Below are positions 61,424-64,000 of a DNA stretch of 64,000 bases, piece after piece. Below the pieces are notes generated by a model that was not told the DNA's origin, ran no database searches, and was given only the letters and a program-made list of their open reading frames with translations. Position 1 is the stretch's first letter, and each line of letters begins with the position of its first letter. Origin of the DNA: CBDCWQ01 sp965223435 (GTDB taxonomy: Bacteria > Myxococcota > Kuafuiibacteriia > Kuafuiibacteriales > Kuafuiibacteriaceae); the NCBI GenBank assembly GCA_965223435.1, contig CBDCWQ010000004.1, positions 124,001 to 188,000 of the forward strand. Direction: 5' to 3'. A program made the position numbers and the translations under genes.

Positions 61424-63466
61424 ATGGGGGAGGGGCGAGGCGCGGGTTGTCTTTTCCTTCTTGGGTGGTGGCTTATGGGCTGCCTGACCCCCGCGCATGT
61501 TGTCGAAGGCGACAAGCTTCTCGAACGGGGCGCCTTTGACCATGCGCGCGCGCACTACAGGGAAGCGCTCCGTGGCGAGCCGGGATCGGATGCCATTCGT
61601 CGAAAATATGCGGGGGCGACCCTGGCCTTGGTTCAAAAACGCACCGAAGGCAAAAAACCCAACCTAGGTCTTCATCGTCTGACCCTCGGTCTTCTTCGAG
61701 ACCCTTTGCTTTCACCCGGACATCTGCCCAAAAGCAAACAACAAGCCTTTGAACGGGTTCGAAATCAGAGTGCGCGCGCGCTGTGGGCTACCGTGGATGA
61801 GGTTTCTCAAGACGGCCGATATGCCCAGGCCTACCAGAGGGCTCGCTGGGTTGTTCGTCTCGGAGGTGAGACCGCGGAGCGTTCGGTCAACCAGGTGGTT
61901 GAGGCCGCTGTTCGGTACCACTTGAGCCGGGCCGTTCATGCCAAGAGCGCCCTAGTGGAGCTTTTTCATCGTCGCTTGGTGCAACATTACTTTGTGGGCA
62001 AAGGCAGCCCCCCTTCGGTACAGCTGGCTGAAAATCAAAAACGGATTCAGCGTTTGGTGGATTTGGTTTCCCGTCGATATTCGGCTTCGGTGAGGCTCGA
62101 GTACGGTGATGCGCGCTGCCGGCGGATTGAAAAAGCGCTCCGAGACGCACTGCCCAAATCGATGACCCGGGTGGTGGTTTTTTTGGATCGTTGCGAATGG
62201 GACGTTCAGACAACACACTCTCGTCAGGCGTTTCCGTACCAGGATTTTGCGTGGCGTGAGGAACAAAAAAAAGAGTCGTTTTACGAACTTGTGGGGGGCT
62301 GTGCTCAGGGGAAATGTCTTCGGTTTGATCCGCTCGGTGTTTGTGTCGCCCATGCGCGACCACCCGCCGGATGTGATGAGCGACCGAAGCGGGTCTTGCG
62401 AGAGAAGATGGTTTCGGTGGCAAAGAGCGAGGTCGTTCAGCGCAGGCATGATGCGGTGGTGAACCATCATCATCTGCTCGGGAGGCTGACCGGACGGGTC
62501 ATGGTTCAGGGCGGGGCAGAGGTCGTGGCCAGGCCTTTTGATCTCGGGGCCAACAAGAAGACTTCTGGTTTTTGGTCTCCGCAGGCGGAAAAATTGTCAG
62601 GGAGGCCTCTTCTTGTGCGGGCTTTGGTGGCAAGTTTGGCAGACGTTGTCGGGACTGAACTTCGGGCGGTTTTGCGCCGGCGTGTGGATACGGCCGAGCG
62701 GTCTGACCGAGAAGAAGATGCTTTGGCCTTGGCTTCTTTTCCGGGTGGAATGGGTCAGGCCAAGCCTTTTTTTGTCTCTCGTTATGGGTTGGACTACGAA
62801 CCTGCGCTGACACCACTTGAGGCCTATCCAGCGCCGCCAGAGCCCAAAGTCAAGAGGCTGCGTCGTCAGATGAGGACTCCTTGGCTTGTGGATCGCAATC
62901 AGCACGTTCGCAATCGCAGCCGGGCCCGTGGCCAGAAGCTGCTTCTCAGCTCGGGTATAGACGTGTCGCTCAGTGTGGCGCAATCGAACCTTGGCTCGGG
63001 CTCGGGTCTTCGGACCGGGTTTGAGGCCTTTCTTCGTGCGAAGGATACGTTGCGAATTCGGGTCCTTGGCGAGTCTACATTTTTTGGCGGTGACATTGAG
63101 GGGGGCGAAGCGGACATCGTGTGGGTGGTCAAAAAGGCGCCGCGTTACTTTTTGACCGTGGGACTGGGGGTCTTAAGAAAAAGCTTTGAAGAGACCGCTT
63201 GGGTTGGGGCCATGGTGCCCCTGGCGCTGCAGGCGGAGGTTTTTCCTTGGCTGATGTTCAACGCCAACCTCGATTTGAATGCTTTTGGGGTCAAAGATCT
63301 GTTCTCCTCGCCTGACGGTCGCAATCGGTACTGGTCTCGAGCGTCGGCGGGCCTTTTGGTGCACCCCTCCCAACGGGTGTTTGTTCAAGGCACGTTGAGT
63401 CACTACTTGGGTCGGAAATCGGATGGGCACCCGAGATTTGGCGCGGCCATCGGGTTTCGATTATGA
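61424..63466 (+). CDS. Lipoprotein with TPR-like N-terminus and predicted C-terminal beta-barrel
   Basis: 680 residues. ATG 61424 is preferred over GTG 61412 because AGGTGG lies eight bases upstream and the signal ends WWLMGC, a lipobox. Residues ~25-60 resemble a TPR hairpin (LLERGAFDHARAHYREALRG). The middle is charged, Arg/Lys-rich, with four Cys around CAQGKCLRFDPLGVC. From ~505 on, alternating strands (LLLSSGIDVSLSVAQSNLG, RYFLTVGLGVLRKSFEE, VFVQGTLSHYLG, FGAAIGFRL) suggest an outer-membrane barrel ending in a terminal Leu. A lipid anchor and a barrel in one chain is unusual. The stop overlaps the next start (ATGA). I do not recognise the family. Confidence 0.65.
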   Translation: MGEGRGAGCLFLLGWWLMGCLTPAHVVEGDKLLERGAFDHARAHYREALRGEPGSDAIRRKYAGATLALVQKRTEGKKPNLGLHRLTLGLLRDPLLSPGHLPKSKQQAFERVRNQSARALWATVDEVSQDGRYAQAYQRARWVVRLGGETAERSVNQVVEAAVRYHLSRAVHAKSALVELFHRRLVQHYFVGKGSPPSVQLAENQKRIQRLVDLVSRRYSASVRLEYGDARCRRIEKALRDALPKSMTRVVVFLDRCEWDVQTTHSRQAFPYQDFAWREEQKKESFYELVGGCAQGKCLRFDPLGVCVAHARPPAGCDERPKRVLREKMVSVAKSEVVQRRHDAVVNHHHLLGRLTGRVMVQGGAEVVARPFDLGANKKTSGFWSPQAEKLSGRPLLVRALVASLADVVGTELRAVLRRRVDTAERSDREEDALALASFPGGMGQAKPFFVSRYGLDYEPALTPLEAYPAPPEPKVKRLRRQMRTPWLVDRNQHVRNRSRARGQKLLLSSGIDVSLSVAQSNLGSGSGLRTGFEAFLRAKDTLRIRVLGESTFFGGDIEGGEADIVWVVKKAPRYFLTVGLGVLRKSFEETAWVGAMVPLALQAEVFPWLMFNANLDLNAFGVKDLFSSPDGRNRYWSRASAGLLVHPSQRVFVQGTLSHYLGRKSDGHPRFGAAIGFRL

Positions 63467-64000
63467 GTGCCAGGCGCCTCTTGCCCCTCGCGGTGTTCTT
63501 TTCGGCCTCGTCCGCCCGCGCGGAGTTGAGCACCATCGCCGTTGATCACGTGGCTGCTCTGGGCGTGAAGGTGGCGCATACTTCGGGCCACCGTCCGTTT
63601 TCTGGATCGAAAGCAGCTTACAAACAGACAACCTACTGGCTGGAGTCGCGTGGTGGTCTGGTCGGAGGGGGGAACACCACAGCGCTCGGCACCCAGCTTG
63701 GTCTAGAGTACGCCATTGCGCTTGGCGTCACGCCTAAGGAGTCTGATTCGTTTCGAGGCGCTGACGTTTTTGGGTTTATGGCCCGCTTGGGCGCGGCGAT
63801 GAGGGCGTACAGCTTCAACACACCCTTTGACGGTTCGTTGGTGCTGCACCTGAGTACAGAGCTTGGGTGGGGTGGTTCGTTGTGGTGGTCTGACACCGCA
63901 CGCTGGTCTTTTCTCGGGGGGCTTCGGTTGGCGGTCAAACCTGCAAAGAAGTTTCGGTTCGAGCTTGAGTACACGCTGGTGCCCTTCGTTTTTTCGGGTA
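63463..64000 (+). CDS. Outer-membrane protein, 3' end outside window
   Basis: ATG 63463 overlaps the stop of the preceding gene, implying translational coupling. It begins with a signal peptide (RRLLPLAVFFSASSARA) and continues with amphipathic strands (TTALGTQLGLEYAIALG, DGSLVLHLSTELGWGGSLWW, FRFELEYTLVPFVF), the pattern of a small outer-membrane barrel. At least 179 residues are present and the frame is open at the right edge. Coupled expression with the upstream barrel-lipoprotein suggests they work together. Family not recognised. Confidence 0.65.
   Translation, partial: MSARRLLPLAVFFSASSARAELSTIAVDHVAALGVKVAHTSGHRPFSGSKAAYKQTTYWLESRGGLVGGGNTTALGTQLGLEYAIALGVTPKESDSFRGADVFGFMARLGAAMRAYSFNTPFDGSLVLHLSTELGWGGSLWWSDTARWSFLGGLRLAVKPAKKFRFELEYTLVPFVFSG

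Overview
The window is GC-rich, densely coding DNA from a Gram-negative bacterium, most likely a member of the Myxococcota (old delta-proteobacteria). The evidence is a MYXO-CTERM-like tail (Gly-Cys-x-Cys, one hydrophobic helix, five arginines) on a broken beta-helix gene, a DUF4388 protein, a DUF1552/DUF1592 pair, a membrane-bound Ser/Thr kinase, NtrC-type regulation, RCC1 and CGDGxC Cys-rich repeats, and many lipoproteins. I saw no tRNA, rRNA, CRISPR array or complete insertion sequence.

Layout. 0-6.1 kb: the end of an AMIN-domain protein, a DUF1592-DUF1552 operon and a divergent lipoprotein with a single CxxCH heme site. 6.2-6.55 kb: a decayed duplicate of the 5' part of the DUF1592 gene and of its divergent promoter. 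6.7-33.4 kb: the dominant feature, two giant secreted paralogues of about 4,560 and 3,700 residues (A and B), facing each other tail to tail with an AbiE toxin-antitoxin operon between their 3' ends. Both run: signal peptide, GWNL module, Ig-like domains, FN3, sialidase-like propeller with a conserved Cys cluster, a long helical toroid-like region, beta domains, and a repeated tail module. A also has a degenerate peptidoglycan-recognition domain and two copies of the tail module where B has one.

33.8-43.4 kb: a di-heme DUF1111 oxidoreductase, an NtrC-type regulator and histidine kinase behind a SWIM/SNF2 helicase, a CBS protein and a di-heme MauG-like peroxidase. 43.7-46.2 kb: an RCC1 lipoprotein with 18 perfect WGNG pentapeptides. 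46.2-51 kb: a damaged stretch with a trypsin-like protease and a beta-helix gene both interrupted at G/C homopolymers, then a frameshifted Rhs core remnant. 51-61.3 kb: a zinc-ribbon protein of unknown role, an ADP/ATP-carrier-like membrane protein, a membrane Ser/Thr kinase, a 162-nt element that folds into one long hairpin, a TPR-DUF4388 protein, a secreted GH13 alpha-amylase with CBM20, and an AlkC/AlkD-like DNA repair protein. 61.4-64 kb: a lipoprotein with a predicted C-terminal barrel, translationally coupled to an outer-membrane protein cut by the window edge.

How it fits together: most products are exported, with at least four different c-type heme proteins and many long extracellular proteins. 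The best candidates for something undescribed are the giant inverted paralogue pair and the hairpin element at 55927-56088. The damaged stretch could be real gene decay or homopolymer sequencing error, and sequence alone cannot separate the two.
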